Of a stretch of DNA of 64,000 bases, positions 34,071-43,410 are shown in pieces; positions within the stretch are counted from its first letter, which is position 1; every line of letters begins with the position of its first letter. Below the pieces are notes generated by a model, which did not search any database, had not been told where the DNA came from, and saw only the letters and a program-made list of their open reading frames with translations. The translations under genes and the position numbers were made by a program. Source of the DNA: Colletotrichum lupini (taxonomy: Eukaryota > Ascomycota > Sordariomycetes > Glomerellales > Glomerellaceae); the NCBI RefSeq assembly GCF_023278565.1, contig NC_064680.1, forward strand, positions 992,001-1,056,000, read 5' to 3'.

Positions 34071-35202
34071 TGTCTGGTGGGTGTGTGGGAGGGAGGTTGT
34101 TAAGAGGAAGAGGACGATGGGGATTGTGAGGGCGAGGGTGAGGAGGGGCAGCTGCTGGAGCTTGTGGTGGGGTTTGCGTTTGGGGGCAATCGTGATTTTT
34201 GGGCGGTATTGCGAGGGGTGGTATCTGGTTTGTGGTGCGCTGGTTGTGATGGGAAGGTGATTAGAGGGGTGTTTCGGACGTCTTTTATGCGATCAATGGA
34301 GTGATGATTCCAAAGATTGAGTACACGATCAAGATACAATGTTACAATAGGGAGAAACTACGATGTGATTTGGATTCAATTGCGATTATGTATATAAAGT
34401 TGGTTACACTGCCACCTGCGTCAGCCAGATTCCAAACCATTGGATCCCGTTGTCGCCACGCCTGTGATGGAGCTCCCGGGGGGGGGGTTCTGGGACTACT
34501 CACCAAGGGTCGGCAAAAAAAGAAAAAGAAAAAGAAAAAAAAGTGTCAGAGTCACCACTTGGCCAGGGACCAGAGGCGGTGGCTCGGGGCGGAAAACGTG
34601 GAGTGCATGACAAATCGGGGGCGGCCGGCTCGGAGATCCTTTTCCAACGTGGACCCACTTCTCTCTGCGCCGGGTCACGGGGTTTTGGGAACCGTCCTTT
34701 GACCTATTAGGTAAGGTCACTTAGGTAAGCTTCCCAATCCGAGGAGCTTCGGTGTCCGGGGGAGCTGCAGCCCTGCAGATGGGAACTGCCCCTGGCAACT
34801 GTGAAGCTCTGTACCCCGCCTTGGAGATCCACCTTCAAGACAGTAGCAATTCCACAAGGTTGAGACTGTGACACTGCGGTTCCGCCTTTCCGCGTGCGCT
34901 GGTGCTTGGCTTGGGAATCCTTCTCGCCGGGCGTAGGGATCGTTACATGATTTCCGGCTTCGTTGGAGACTTTGGAGTAAAGCGTGAGGAGCTTTCTCGG
35001 TCTCCTTTGACCCCGCGTTGTAAGCTGTTGCTGCGGGGTCTTGCTCGTTCGTAGTTGGGGTCAGAGGTTTCGTTCTTGTTCATAAGGGAGGGGAGCACAC
35101 TTTGAAGTGAGCTTCAATTGTATCGTTTCCCATGGTATCTGAACCATAGTTTCATTGGATCCTAATCAGAATTATTCGAGCATATATCCATCCTCAGTAG
35201 AT
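34071..35202. other. Divergent intergenic region
   Basis: Promoters of the MsrA gene (minus) and the dehydrogenase gene (plus) must lie here. It contains an oligo-G run (34479-34487), an A-rich AAAAAG tract (34514-34542) and TTAGGTAAGG motifs near 34709-34728. No gene is supported. Confidence 0.5.
34514..34542 (+). repeat. A-rich AAAAAG microsatellite
   Basis: Simple-sequence tract of A5-7G units following an oligo-G run about 30 bp upstream; intergenic. Confidence 0.7.
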
Positions 35203-36323
35203 ATGAGCGGACTTGCAGGAGCAACCAGAGCTGCGGCTCAAGCTAGGTCCGTCATCTTCTCACACATAATGATACCTCGCATCCCCGGATACACTCACCC
35301 GTGTACATGATTCGTCAATGGGTTGAACAAGACAAGCCAATACCGTGACTAACACCCATTCACAGCCGCGTCGCCATCGTGACGGGCTCCTCACGGGGGA
35401 TAGGCCGCGCCATCGCCCTCCGCATCGCCCGCGACGGCTACGACGTCTGCATAAACGACATCGCCGCCAACGAGGCCGGCTCTCACGACATCGCCAAGCA
35501 GATCCGCGACCTCGGTCGCCGCGTCGTCGTTGCTACGGCTGATGTGAGGAAGCTGAGTGAGGTGCAGGCCATGATTGACAAGACTGTTGGCGAGCTCGGG
35601 CCGTTGAACACCATGTAAGCCTCCTTTTCGTCTGCTCATTGAGTTCACTCTTGAGGGGAGCTTGCTTCTTTTTTGAGATGAGAAATCGATGATTGCTGAC
35701 ACGGGAAAGGATCGCGAATGCGGGCATTGCGCAGGTCAAGCCACTCCTTGACCTCACCGAGGAAGAATTCGAAAACATGTTCCGCGTCAACGTCTTTGGC
35801 GTACAGAACTGCTACCAAGCCGCCGCGAAACAATTGATCAAGCAGGGCAACTGCAAGCCCGAAAGCCCCGGAAAGATCATCGGCGTAAGCCCTCTATCCC
35901 TTCACCATCAAGCCCCCCTCAGACATAATCACAGACGAGACTGACATGTCACCCTAGTGCTCCTCCATAGTAGGCTTCAAACCCTTCGCCCTGCTCTCGC
36001 ACTACTCAGCCTCCAAATGGGCCGTCCGCGGCCTCACCCAGGCCTCGGCCATGGAATACGCAGAGCACAACATCACCGTCAACGCCTACGCGCCCGGCAT
36101 CGTCGGCACGGCCATGTGGGACCTGATTGACGAGAAGCTGGGCGAGAAGACGGGCGCGAAGAAGGGGGACACCATCAAGAAGTACACGAACGAGCTGATT
36201 GCGCAGAAGCGGACGAGCGTGCCGGAGGATGTGGCGAAGCTGGTGAGCTTTTTGGCGGGGCCGGATAGTGATCATGTTACGGGGCAGACGCAGATTGTTG
36301 ATGGCGGGATTATTTACACTTGA
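35203..36323 (+). CDS. Short-chain dehydrogenase/reductase, diacetyl/acetoin reductase-like
   Basis: Four exons, 35203-35246, 35366-35614, 35710-35884 and 35958-36323, join in frame to 277 residues. The tiny first exon is supported by phase, a GACTAAC branch site and a CACAG acceptor, and puts an 11-15 residue leader before the first strand. Classical SDR features: cofactor loop TGSSRGIG (21-28), NAG at 101-103, catalytic Ser159, Tyr172 and Lys176 (YSASK). An acidic residue after the second strand (INDIAA) suggests NAD(H) preference. The C-terminal GQTQIVDGGIIYT is typical of the (S)-acetoin-forming diacetyl reductase / 2,3-butanediol dehydrogenase group, to which it looks closest; substrate assignment is inference. 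Confidence 0.93.
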
Positions 36324-37264
36324 TTTAGTGGCCGTGTGACTACTGCGTGTAGGGATTATGGAATGTTATTCTTTGTTCAGATTTCGAATGATGTGTGAGA
36401 AGTTTGTTGTCTCGGTGTTCGGGTGATCAGGCCATCGTGAGCTATGCTGCTGGTTTCGGGTGAATGAGGGCCGGGTGAGGGAGCTTCCCCCATCCACAGG
36501 ATTGTCACACTGTGAGGATGTCCTGCTTTGAATGCGGCAAACGTAAGAGCTCTCATCGACGTTGAAAGTTTCTTATCGATAATGAGTGGGATGATTGAAT
36601 CCTTGAGCAAGGCTTAATGCTTGTAAGACATCAGCAATGACGAAGAGTGGAAGGTGGCGCAAGTGGGAGGAGGGCCTGGCCGAGGCTTGTCAGTTGACGG
36701 CAAGCTCCATCACTGATGGAGCGCTTCTTATGTAGACACTGTTACTTCGATGAGGGTAGGGCTGAGATGCGCATCATGAGATGGTATTATCCGGAGGGGA
36801 TGAGAGTGATGTGAGGGTGCAAAGACTTAATGATTCGCACGCCTGCAGGTCTCTTCTCATCCGAAGACTGTATCCAGCGAGGAAGATTCACTATCGATGG
36901 GAGGGCTTACGTCACTGATTGCATGTCATAGAAAGCGCATGTTTGTGGGTAAGGGTTTCATTTCAATTGATGTATGGAGCAGTAGCAAGAATACGTCAAG
37001 CCACTTTATGGCTGACAGTGATACGCCTAGTCATTTTATGACTGGTCATCAATAAGTCTAGACATCTTGTGTCTGACACCAATCCAAGGCTATGCGATGC
37101 TCCCGTAATCCAAAACAAAACAAACCATGCAAACGCCAATAGCACCCAGAAGTTATCATAGTGGTGATCTCCAAACAGTGAAATGAAACCTAACCCTCAT
37201 TAAACCCCATCCTGATGTGCAGGCACAAGCTGCTACCCATCAGACTTCGCCCATGCGTCCTCCT
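36324..37264. other. Intergenic region between convergent genes
   Basis: About 0.9 kb 3' of both the dehydrogenase and the RBR gene. No gene is seen. It holds a set of three regularly spaced small hairpins (36999-37074), listed separately. Confidence 0.5.
36999..37074. repeat. Three consecutive hairpins with 30-31 bp spacing
   Basis: Perfect 5-6 bp stems occur at 36999-37003/37009-37013 (AGCCA/TGGCT), 37029-37034/37038-37043 (AGTCAT/ATGACT) and 37060-37064/37070-37074 (AGACA/TGTCT). Loops are 3-5 nt and T-rich. Unit starts are 30 and 31 bp apart. The stem sequences differ between units but each remains complementary. It lies in the 3' region shared by the dehydrogenase (plus) and RBR (minus) genes, about 190 bp from the RBR stop codon. 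Confidence 0.55.
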
Positions 37265-38851
37265 CTAGGCATCATAGAGAGCCTGCCCTGCATAGATGCT
37301 ATTGTGGGCATCAGTCATGTGCTTGTAGCAGTCGCCAGAGTTGTCAAACACCGCCATGCATTGCCAGCAGACGTGGGCACCGCACTTGCACTCCAGGTGA
37401 TTGCACCCTTCGTAGCGGTCGACAGGCGTCTTGCACTTGGGGCACGGCTTGATGTTGAGACCCTTGAAGAGCTCAGCGTTGACGTGATCCTCCGCCTTGT
37501 CACACGTGACGTTGTCGTCGTGTGGCATGTGGCAAGATGTGCAGAGGATCTCAAGACAGCCAATGCAGCGCTGGATGGTGCCCTTGTTGTCTGCCGCCAT
37601 GGGAGTGACCTTGTAGAGTTGCTCGCAATGCGGAGTGGGACAGCAGTGGTAGGTAGCGGTGTTGGCTTGCAGGTAGGAGCTCAGAGAACGCTCGATGAGC
37701 TTGTCCACGCCCTTGTAACCCAAGTGGGAGTCGAGCTCTGGGAGTGTGATGGGCTTGCCGCACTTGCCAGAGTCGCCGAAGCACTTGATGCCGTTCTCGC
37801 TTGGGGACTTTGCGGTTGAGGAGACTGTGTGCTCGTAGCACCCAGCGCAGTAGATGTGGCCGCAGCTGGTCCGTACTGTTTGCTCTGGAGGGCAGAAGCA
37901 AATGGCACACTCGCCGTCGGTGCAGTCTCTCATCCGTCCTTCCGCAAAGGTATAGGAATCCCAGTTGTCCCCGTAAGAGTCCATGTATACGCGCATGACC
38001 AAGTCCATAAGCTCTCTCTTGAAGAGGATGGATTCCTTGAACGCGGAGATGAATTGGATGGATGCGACCTCTTTGTCGATAGTGTCGGACCATCCGTCGG
38101 TGGGGTGGATGATTCTTGTCTTTTTCATGTGATCTAGCCACTTTGCTGGGAAGCAGTACTCCAGGTTGAAGCAGATGTCTGCGAACAACTGATTGATACC
38201 AGCAGACTTCTGGACCGTGTTGTTGAGCTCTTTGACTATCCGTCTCGCGTCGGATTCCTCGTCGCAGACAAGTCTGACGGAAGATTCGTCGCCGTGATCT
38301 CTGATCCGGTCCTCTACGATGATGGTACCGTGAGCAGAGAACAAGTCCTTGATGGCTTGGAGCTGAGCTGCTGGCGCGAGCTTGGCGTTGGAACCCCCAA
38401 TGAAGGTGCAGCTGGGATAGAGCGACGCTGGGAGATCATGGGTGATGTCCGACTTGGTTGCCTTGAGAGGAAGTCTGGTGAGCTGAAGCTGTGGACCGCG
38501 CTGGCCGGTAAGGAACGTCGCCTGAACATAATTCCCGCAGACTCCAGCTTCTCCGTCGTTGAAGCGGCGGACAACCTCGCGGCACTTGGAGGCGTCACTA
38601 TACGTGAGCATGGCCGTTGCAGTGGGGTTGCGCCAGTGGAGTCTGACAATGTTGGCCAACATCACAGAGGAGTATGTGTGTTTGTGGAAGCTGGCGAGAT
38701 AGGAGATGCTCCCGGAGAGAGTGGTGGGAGGAATGACGATATCCCGAACCTCCAGACCAGGGCCAAAGGTTACATCTGCGCCCAACATCTTCTTGACAAG
38801 CTGCTCTGACGCCATGATGGGAGAAACAGTTGACTGAGTGGAAGAAGACAT
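37265..38851 (-). CDS. RBR (RING-IBR-RING) E3 ubiquitin ligase-like protein
   Basis: One uninterrupted frame of 528 residues. RING1 begins at CAICFCPPEQ with the CGHIYCAGC core, an IBR region follows with paired CxxC ligands (CHMPHDD...C), and RING2 has CPKCKTPVDRYEGCNHLECKCG, in which the Cys of GCNHL (about residue 483) matches the catalytic cysteine that accepts ubiquitin. The first ~270 residues include segments that look like one or two RNA-recognition-like folds (for example TCTFIGGSNAKL...IKDLFSAHGTIIVEDRIRD...ARRIVKELNNT); this recalls the C-terminal parts of fungal and plant helicase-RBR proteins, but no helicase domain is present. Probably a cytosolic ligase of unknown substrate. 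Confidence 0.9.
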   Translation of the reverse strand: MSSSTQSTVSPIMASEQLVKKMLGADVTFGPGLEVRDIVIPPTTLSGSISYLASFHKHTYSSVMLANIVRLHWRNPTATAMLTYSDASKCREVVRRFNDGEAGVCGNYVQATFLTGQRGPQLQLTRLPLKATKSDITHDLPASLYPSCTFIGGSNAKLAPAAQLQAIKDLFSAHGTIIVEDRIRDHGDESSVRLVCDEESDARRIVKELNNTVQKSAGINQLFADICFNLEYCFPAKWLDHMKKTRIIHPTDGWSDTIDKEVASIQFISAFKESILFKRELMDLVMRVYMDSYGDNWDSYTFAEGRMRDCTDGECAICFCPPEQTVRTSCGHIYCAGCYEHTVSSTAKSPSENGIKCFGDSGKCGKPITLPELDSHLGYKGVDKLIERSLSSYLQANTATYHCCPTPHCEQLYKVTPMAADNKGTIQRCIGCLEILCTSCHMPHDDNVTCDKAEDHVNAELFKGLNIKPCPKCKTPVDRYEGCNHLECKCGAHVCWQCMAVFDNSGDCYKHMTDAHNSIYAGQALYDA

Positions 38852-39346
38852 TGTAAAAGGACGACTGAGGATGTAGTGTAGAAATGAAAGGTAAGTAGGT
38901 ACTCTGATGAACAGAAGTAGCTAGACCAGCAAGTAATGCGACGAAACTGCTTGGAGTTCAGGATCGTGCAAGAGTAGAGTAAGAGTGGCTGAAAGCAATG
39001 TGTAGACTGCAGAGAGAAGTGGATGATGGATGAGATGAGAAGACGAACTGCTTCTAGGGGGAGAGAAGACGGCATTATATACGGGATTCCTGTCCTGCCA
39101 GGTGCCACCGGGAACCTAAGGCAGATAGGTCTTGGACCGGGCGACGATTTCACGGCGCGTTACCGCAAATCAGGGGCTATGATGCGTAACCCGGGGGGGT
39201 GACGGGTGTTGTTATGAAGGCATTTCAAGGTGATGTTAACCGTCAGGGTAAGCCCGAGCCCATGGAAAGCTTCCCGCACCGTTCGAGTAGTGTAAATGAG
39301 GTCCGCAACTTTAAGGTTGCATGAGTTCTTGCCCTGAACCGGGGGC
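38852..39346. other. Promoter and upstream region of the RBR gene
   Basis: About 0.5 kb upstream of the minus-strand RBR gene. A TATATAA-like element lies at about 39074-39081 on the plus strand (TTATATAC), some 225 bp before the start codon, and could act as its TATA box. No gene is seen. Confidence 0.4.
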
Positions 39347-39988
39347 TTGGATAGCCCAAGGCATATTACCAGGTCCGGCAGTGTGCAGCTGCTCTTCGAC
39401 ACCTATGTCTGCTGTTGGAACGTACTAGACATTGTCGAAGTAGTCAATTCTCAGCTTCTCATACCGGCTGTCTCTAAGGTCTTACACCATTTCGAACCAG
39501 ACTTTAGGGAAATGGTCCTGAGCACCGCTAATGTGCGTGTACTATTGCCTCGCCCAATCGTATGGATTGCCTGAAGACTTCCCGCCGAAGAAGCGGACAT
39601 TCAGACTTACCTGGATGACTTGGGCGTCTTATACCTTGAAGGTAAAGTCAGGGTGAATGCGCATTTCCCAGCCTAGCCCTTGGAACCTCTCCGGCACTAG
39701 GAACCTGGGTATTGCCTCTTTCCAACCCGGTCGAAAACTTAAAGCCGAAGAAGTTGCCACAAAACATCGCTCCTCTCGTTGTGGGGTGCTCAATTGCGAC
39801 AAACCTCCCCTTCCAATGGATTGGCCTTGGGTTGCTTGACCTTGACGGCTTGCTTGTCGAAATCCGGCCTCAGGCTTGTCGTGGAGAGTTTCTACGTGGG
39901 CAACATTCCGTGTGGCCGGATAGAGGACATCGAACATGCCTTGGGATTTGTCTGGCAGAAAGAAAACTCTGACGATGACTCTTATTAA
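39347..39988 (+). pseudogene. Probable decayed gene of unknown function
   Basis: A plus-strand frame runs from about 39347, meets a TGA at 39572, then continues in the same frame with coding-like amino-acid texture (an AEEADIQTYLDDLG...YLEGKVRVNAHFP stretch) up to a TAG at about 39677. After a short interval two other frames carry coding-like stretches to a stop at about 39988 (ending in an acidic GFVWQKENSDDDSY-like tail). The pattern fits a gene broken by stops and at least one frameshift; alternatively, unrecognised introns remove the stops. No family was recognised. Confidence 0.3.
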
Positions 39989-40563
39989 TATGCGCTTCGA
40001 GTGCTACTGGCACGGCACAATGCCTCAGGTAGATTATTCTTGACCACCATTGTTCCAAGAGGAAATTGGAAGAAATATGTCCTATCAGGTTCTGCCTTTG
40101 GTACTATCATTCGCGTTGGCAAACCCGATGGTGTGTTATCAGCATGAAACGTCTACAGAAAGAAAATCATCCGGAATGTTGAGGCAAATAATTGAACAGA
40201 ATGTCGTAGTCTTCATGCCGCAGCTGGAACGGAAGGCACCAATGACAATGTGGGGCCGAACAGGAGTAAACGTCGAAGATGGGGGAGCTCTGACTGAGAC
40301 TTGTAAGAATACTTCTTTGGCTCGAGGCATACTTATCAAAGCGATTGAAAGAATGTCCTGGTCGTTATTCAGTTCAGAGCTACTGAGATGAAGCCGAGCT
40401 TGACGGGCCCAAGTTGGCATTGGCTGGGATGACCGATATCTTCCAGCCTTGGATGCTGCCCATTATTTTCGCTGCCCATAGTCACCCTAACCCCCCCTGC
40501 GCATTGAAGCAGGTGGTGAAGAGAATACCGGGAAAGGCTAAGTTCTAAGAAAAGTAAATCCGT

Positions 40564-40571
40564 GAAACAAG
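40564..40571 (+). repeat. 8-bp target-site duplication, left copy (MITE)
   Basis: GAAACAAG directly precedes the left terminal repeat of the small element and is repeated exactly at 41012-41019. Confidence 0.85.
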
Positions 40572-41011
40572 CAGCGCTTATACCCATACAAACAAATCAA
40601 ATATAAGGTTCGTATTTAATTATTTAGCTCATTTCTCACGCCATATTTAATTATTTAATAAATATTTAATTAATTTAACTAATTACTTTTTATAGAATAG
40701 AGCCGAAATAAAAGAATATTAGACGTATAAATAGTCTAGTAGATACGGCGCCGGAGGCGCCGAATTTTTTAGGGCAGGTCCACTTTAATTCCGGAGATCC
40801 GGTATTCGAATCCGGGTCCGGGCGGCCCCTTTTTTTCCGTATTTTCTTAGTATATTATTAGTATATTCGGGCCTACCCTTAGATTCGAGATTTAATTAAA
40901 TATATTAAATATACGGGCTAGAATATTTAATTGTTTAACTTGCTGAAGTTCCTATATTTAACTATTTGTTTAACTTATTTGTTTAATTGATTTGAATGGG
41001 TATGTGCGCTG
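40572..41011. mobile_element. 440-bp hAT-type miniature element (MITE)
   Basis: AT-rich insert with terminal inverted repeats (CAGCGC..ATACCCAT at both ends, two mismatches) flanked by an exact 8-bp duplication GAAACAAG, the target-duplication length of hAT transposons. There is no coding capacity. Its ends match, in opposite orientation, the two ends of the 3.2-kb element at 43109-46326: its left ~90 bp match the right end of the large element and its right ~110 bp match the left end. It is thus a probable internal-deletion derivative in inverted orientation. Compared with the large copy it keeps more C residues, so it is less RIP-mutated. Internal features: a 17-bp GC-rich palindrome (40746-40762) and a Pol III B-box-like sequence (40801-40813). 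Confidence 0.85.
40746..40762. repeat. GC-rich perfect palindrome inside the MITE
   Basis: CGGCGCC-GGA-GGCGCCG forms a perfect 7-bp stem with a 3-nt loop, followed by a T-run (40766-40771), set in DNA that is otherwise strongly AT-rich. On the plus strand this resembles a hairpin plus U-tract. Confidence 0.6.
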
Positions 41012-41019
41012 GAAACAAG
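41012..41019 (+). repeat. 8-bp target-site duplication, right copy (MITE)
   Basis: GAAACAAG, identical to 40564-40571. Confidence 0.85.
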
Positions 41020-41429
41020 TGGGTTTGGATCTCTGGACATAGATATAAATCCAAGCAGAGCTTAAGAATGCCAATACTCCTTGAAAGCAAAGATCGGAGA
41101 GCAGCTCGACGGAGAGAAACAGACCGCGTGAAATGCGGTCATAGTGCACAATCCGACCAGAGGCTTCAGCATGGCGTCAGCCAGGATATAACCAAGAGCA
41201 GGTCAAGTAAGGAATCGAAGGGCACATGTCACGAGGAAAGCTTGTCGATGCAGCAACATGTATAGGCTGATGAGGCCGAGCTACTATGTACAGAGAAGTT
41301 GTCCGGTCACAGACTGATGTAGTACTCAGCGACACGGAGTAAAGAAGCAAATACACGCTCAATGGGATATTTTCCCTGAAACTCCACGCTCAAACATGAA
41401 AAGACAGGAAGGCACCAACAACCACTCGC

Positions 41430-42213
41430 TTAGCAAGCAGACAAAGAAGTCTGGCCCTTGCAGTTGGCGGTGGTGCTGACCTTGGAGCTCTCGCCGCTAC
41501 CCTTGGAGACACCCTTGTACTCCTGGCAGACCTTGGAGACGCTGGAGCCGCAAGTGTTGGAGATGGTGGCGACATCGCCGTAGTTGGAGTTGATGCCGAC
41601 GAGCTCCTTGACGCTCTTGGCCTTGACGTTCTTGACGATGACGTTGCGGGGGCCGCCGTTGTTGGTGCAGTCGCCGCAGCCGCGGTAGAGCTTGCCGGCG
41701 GTGACGACGGTGAATCCGTCGATGGTGACGGTGCCGCGGCCGTTGTGCTGGACGACCTTGTCGACGGCGTTCTGGGCGCCACCGCCCTGGATGAGGACAT
41801 CACCGGTGCCAAGAGCGGAGATTGCATCTGTAAATAGGGGTTAATAAGCATGTCTTGAAGGGTTCGAAGCAGAACATAGGAGTGAACATACCCTCGCAGA
41901 CGTCACGGAACCAGACGTTCTTGAGAGTGCAGGCACCCTTGCAGTGGACACCCTCGAGCTGGTTGGCGCCAATAATGACGTTGCTCAGAGTGGCGCCGTT
42001 CTCGAGAATGAAGACGGCGGAGTCACTGCCAGTGTCGGCGTCAGTGTCGCAGGCACGGCCACGGTCGAACTCCTTGTTGGCGTAGTCCTTGGAGCCCGAG
42101 ATCGTGGAGGGCGCGGAGAGGGAGACGATGGAACCGCTGCGAGTGGGAATGTTGAGAGTCTGGGCGGTGGCCATGCCAGCCAGGAGGGCGGAGACGAAAA
42201 CCTTGGTCTGCAT
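41430..42213 (-). CDS. Secreted pectate lyase, polysaccharide lyase family 3
   Basis: Two exons, 42213-41892 and 41827-41430, join in frame to 239 residues, the usual size of PL3 enzymes. An N-terminal signal peptide (MQTKVFVSALLAGMATA) predicts secretion. The parallel beta-helix texture is clear: SAVFILENGATLSNVIIGANQLEGVHCKGACTLKNVWFRDVCEG, then DAISALG, GGGAQNAVDKVVQHNGRGTVTIDGFTV, and a Cys-rich C-terminus. PL3 enzymes cleave de-esterified pectin by calcium-dependent beta-elimination and act in plant cell-wall breakdown. The frame is intact and shows no RIP-type stops even though hAT copies lie about 0.4 kb (MITE) and 0.9 kb (large element) away. A TATTTAT box at about 42340-42346 (reverse strand ATAAATA) lies about 130 bp upstream. 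Confidence 0.93.
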
Positions 42214-43100
42214 TTTGAGTGATGAAGTTGGCTTTGCTGAGAGAAGCAGGGCTGAAAAAACTGAGAGACTGTTGGGTGATGTCCTGAGTGAGCGTGGTGA
42301 AGAGAGAAGGGTAGGAAAGGACTGTGAGGATCTTCTCAGAGTATTTATGTTGTTCCGAGTCGTCTCCTGAATATCATGTCGATTTCACGAAGGAGACATT
42401 CCAAGATTCCATCGCGGAAGAGAAGTTTCACATTGATCGTAGAGTCCAGATCGGACAACACCAACTCACTAGCAACCGTCTGATATCTCCACCTTCAATT
42501 ATGAGAGCCAAGTAACCAAGAATCTCCTTGGTGGAAATATCAGACGTTGGTACCGGTATACCACAAAAGCAATCAACTCTGGTACGCCGTCAACGGATCC
42601 TCGCCCGAGTACGTGGGTGGTGGCCGCGCTGCTCACCCAAGCATCCATGCTTCTCATGTACCGATGCCCATAACCCACCAATTGGCACGTTGTGGGATGA
42701 GAGCCGTCAACCTAGTCCCGGTAGTCAAAGGCTCCAGATAGTCTATTGTGGATGGAGGCACTACGGCCGTGCCTAACTTCATCTGTTCTATCTTAGACAA
42801 CTTGGGACATCAAAGGTCTTGGGCCTATTGGGGGCGATAGTGGTCTGTGGTGACTGGCCTCGTGGCTTGCGGACCCCGACGACAAACAGCCTGATGAAGC
42901 CAATGAGAGCACATCTTGTACGCACTTGCTGGCCTGGTAAGACTTGGCAGATAATCTACTCAATACGGGCAGGTAAGGGGGATGTCTTCAAGCACAGCCC
43001 CCTTTTACATACGTGTGAGTCTCATCGGGGGTAGAGAAGGCAAGAGCTGCTTCCTGGCTAGGAAACGTAGGCGATGGTCGTCTCTTCTCTAGGAAGTCGG
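42214..43100. other. Upstream region of the pectate lyase gene
   Basis: About 0.9 kb of ordinary base composition between the pectate lyase start and the large hAT element. No gene is supported; the first few hundred bases should be the promoter. Confidence 0.5.
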
Positions 43101-43108
43101 TATTTAAG
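43101..43108 (+). repeat. 8-bp target-site duplication, left copy (large hAT)
   Basis: TATTTAAG; pairs with TGTTTAAG at 46327-46334. The single difference is G-to-A, a RIP-type change. Confidence 0.75.
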
Positions 43109-43330
43109 CAGCGCTTATACCTATTTAAATTAATCAAACAAATAAGTTAAACAAATAGTTAAATATAAGAATTTTAGTAAGTTAAATAATTAAATATCGT
43201 AAGGCCCTATATTTAACGTATTTAATTAAATATAAGGTTACTTAGAAAAAAGAAAATCCGGGGCCGGGCTAATTAAAAATCGATATTCTTAACTATACCC
43301 TATAAAAGTTTATAATTAAGAATATAAATA

Positions 43331-43410
43331 CCTAGAGCGGGATTTGAACCCGTAACTCCTTATTTACGATTATAAGTTCGGTATTATATTACTTAATTAA
43401 ATAGATTATT
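43331..43410 (-). other. tRNA-like remnant with Pol III B-box
   Basis: On the minus strand 43351-43337 reads GGGTTCAAATCCCGC, a near-perfect TΨC arm (B-box), followed by TCTAGGTA resembling an acceptor 3' strand. Upstream, an anticodon-arm-like CTTATAA loop lies flanked by CGA/TCG, but a base is inserted and the D arm and 5' acceptor strand do not pair. It is not a functional tRNA. The MITE has a B-box-like sequence at the equivalent place, so it belongs to the transposon end. Confidence 0.35.

Noticed and set aside
37217..38809. Plus-strand frames of 200 and 171 residues across the RBR gene
   Set aside because: Antisense to the strongly supported RBR gene; no domain features and biased composition.
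40780..40830. A tRNA gene inside the MITE
   Set aside because: Only a B-box-like T arm is seen; no matching acceptor stem, D arm or anticodon arm could be paired.
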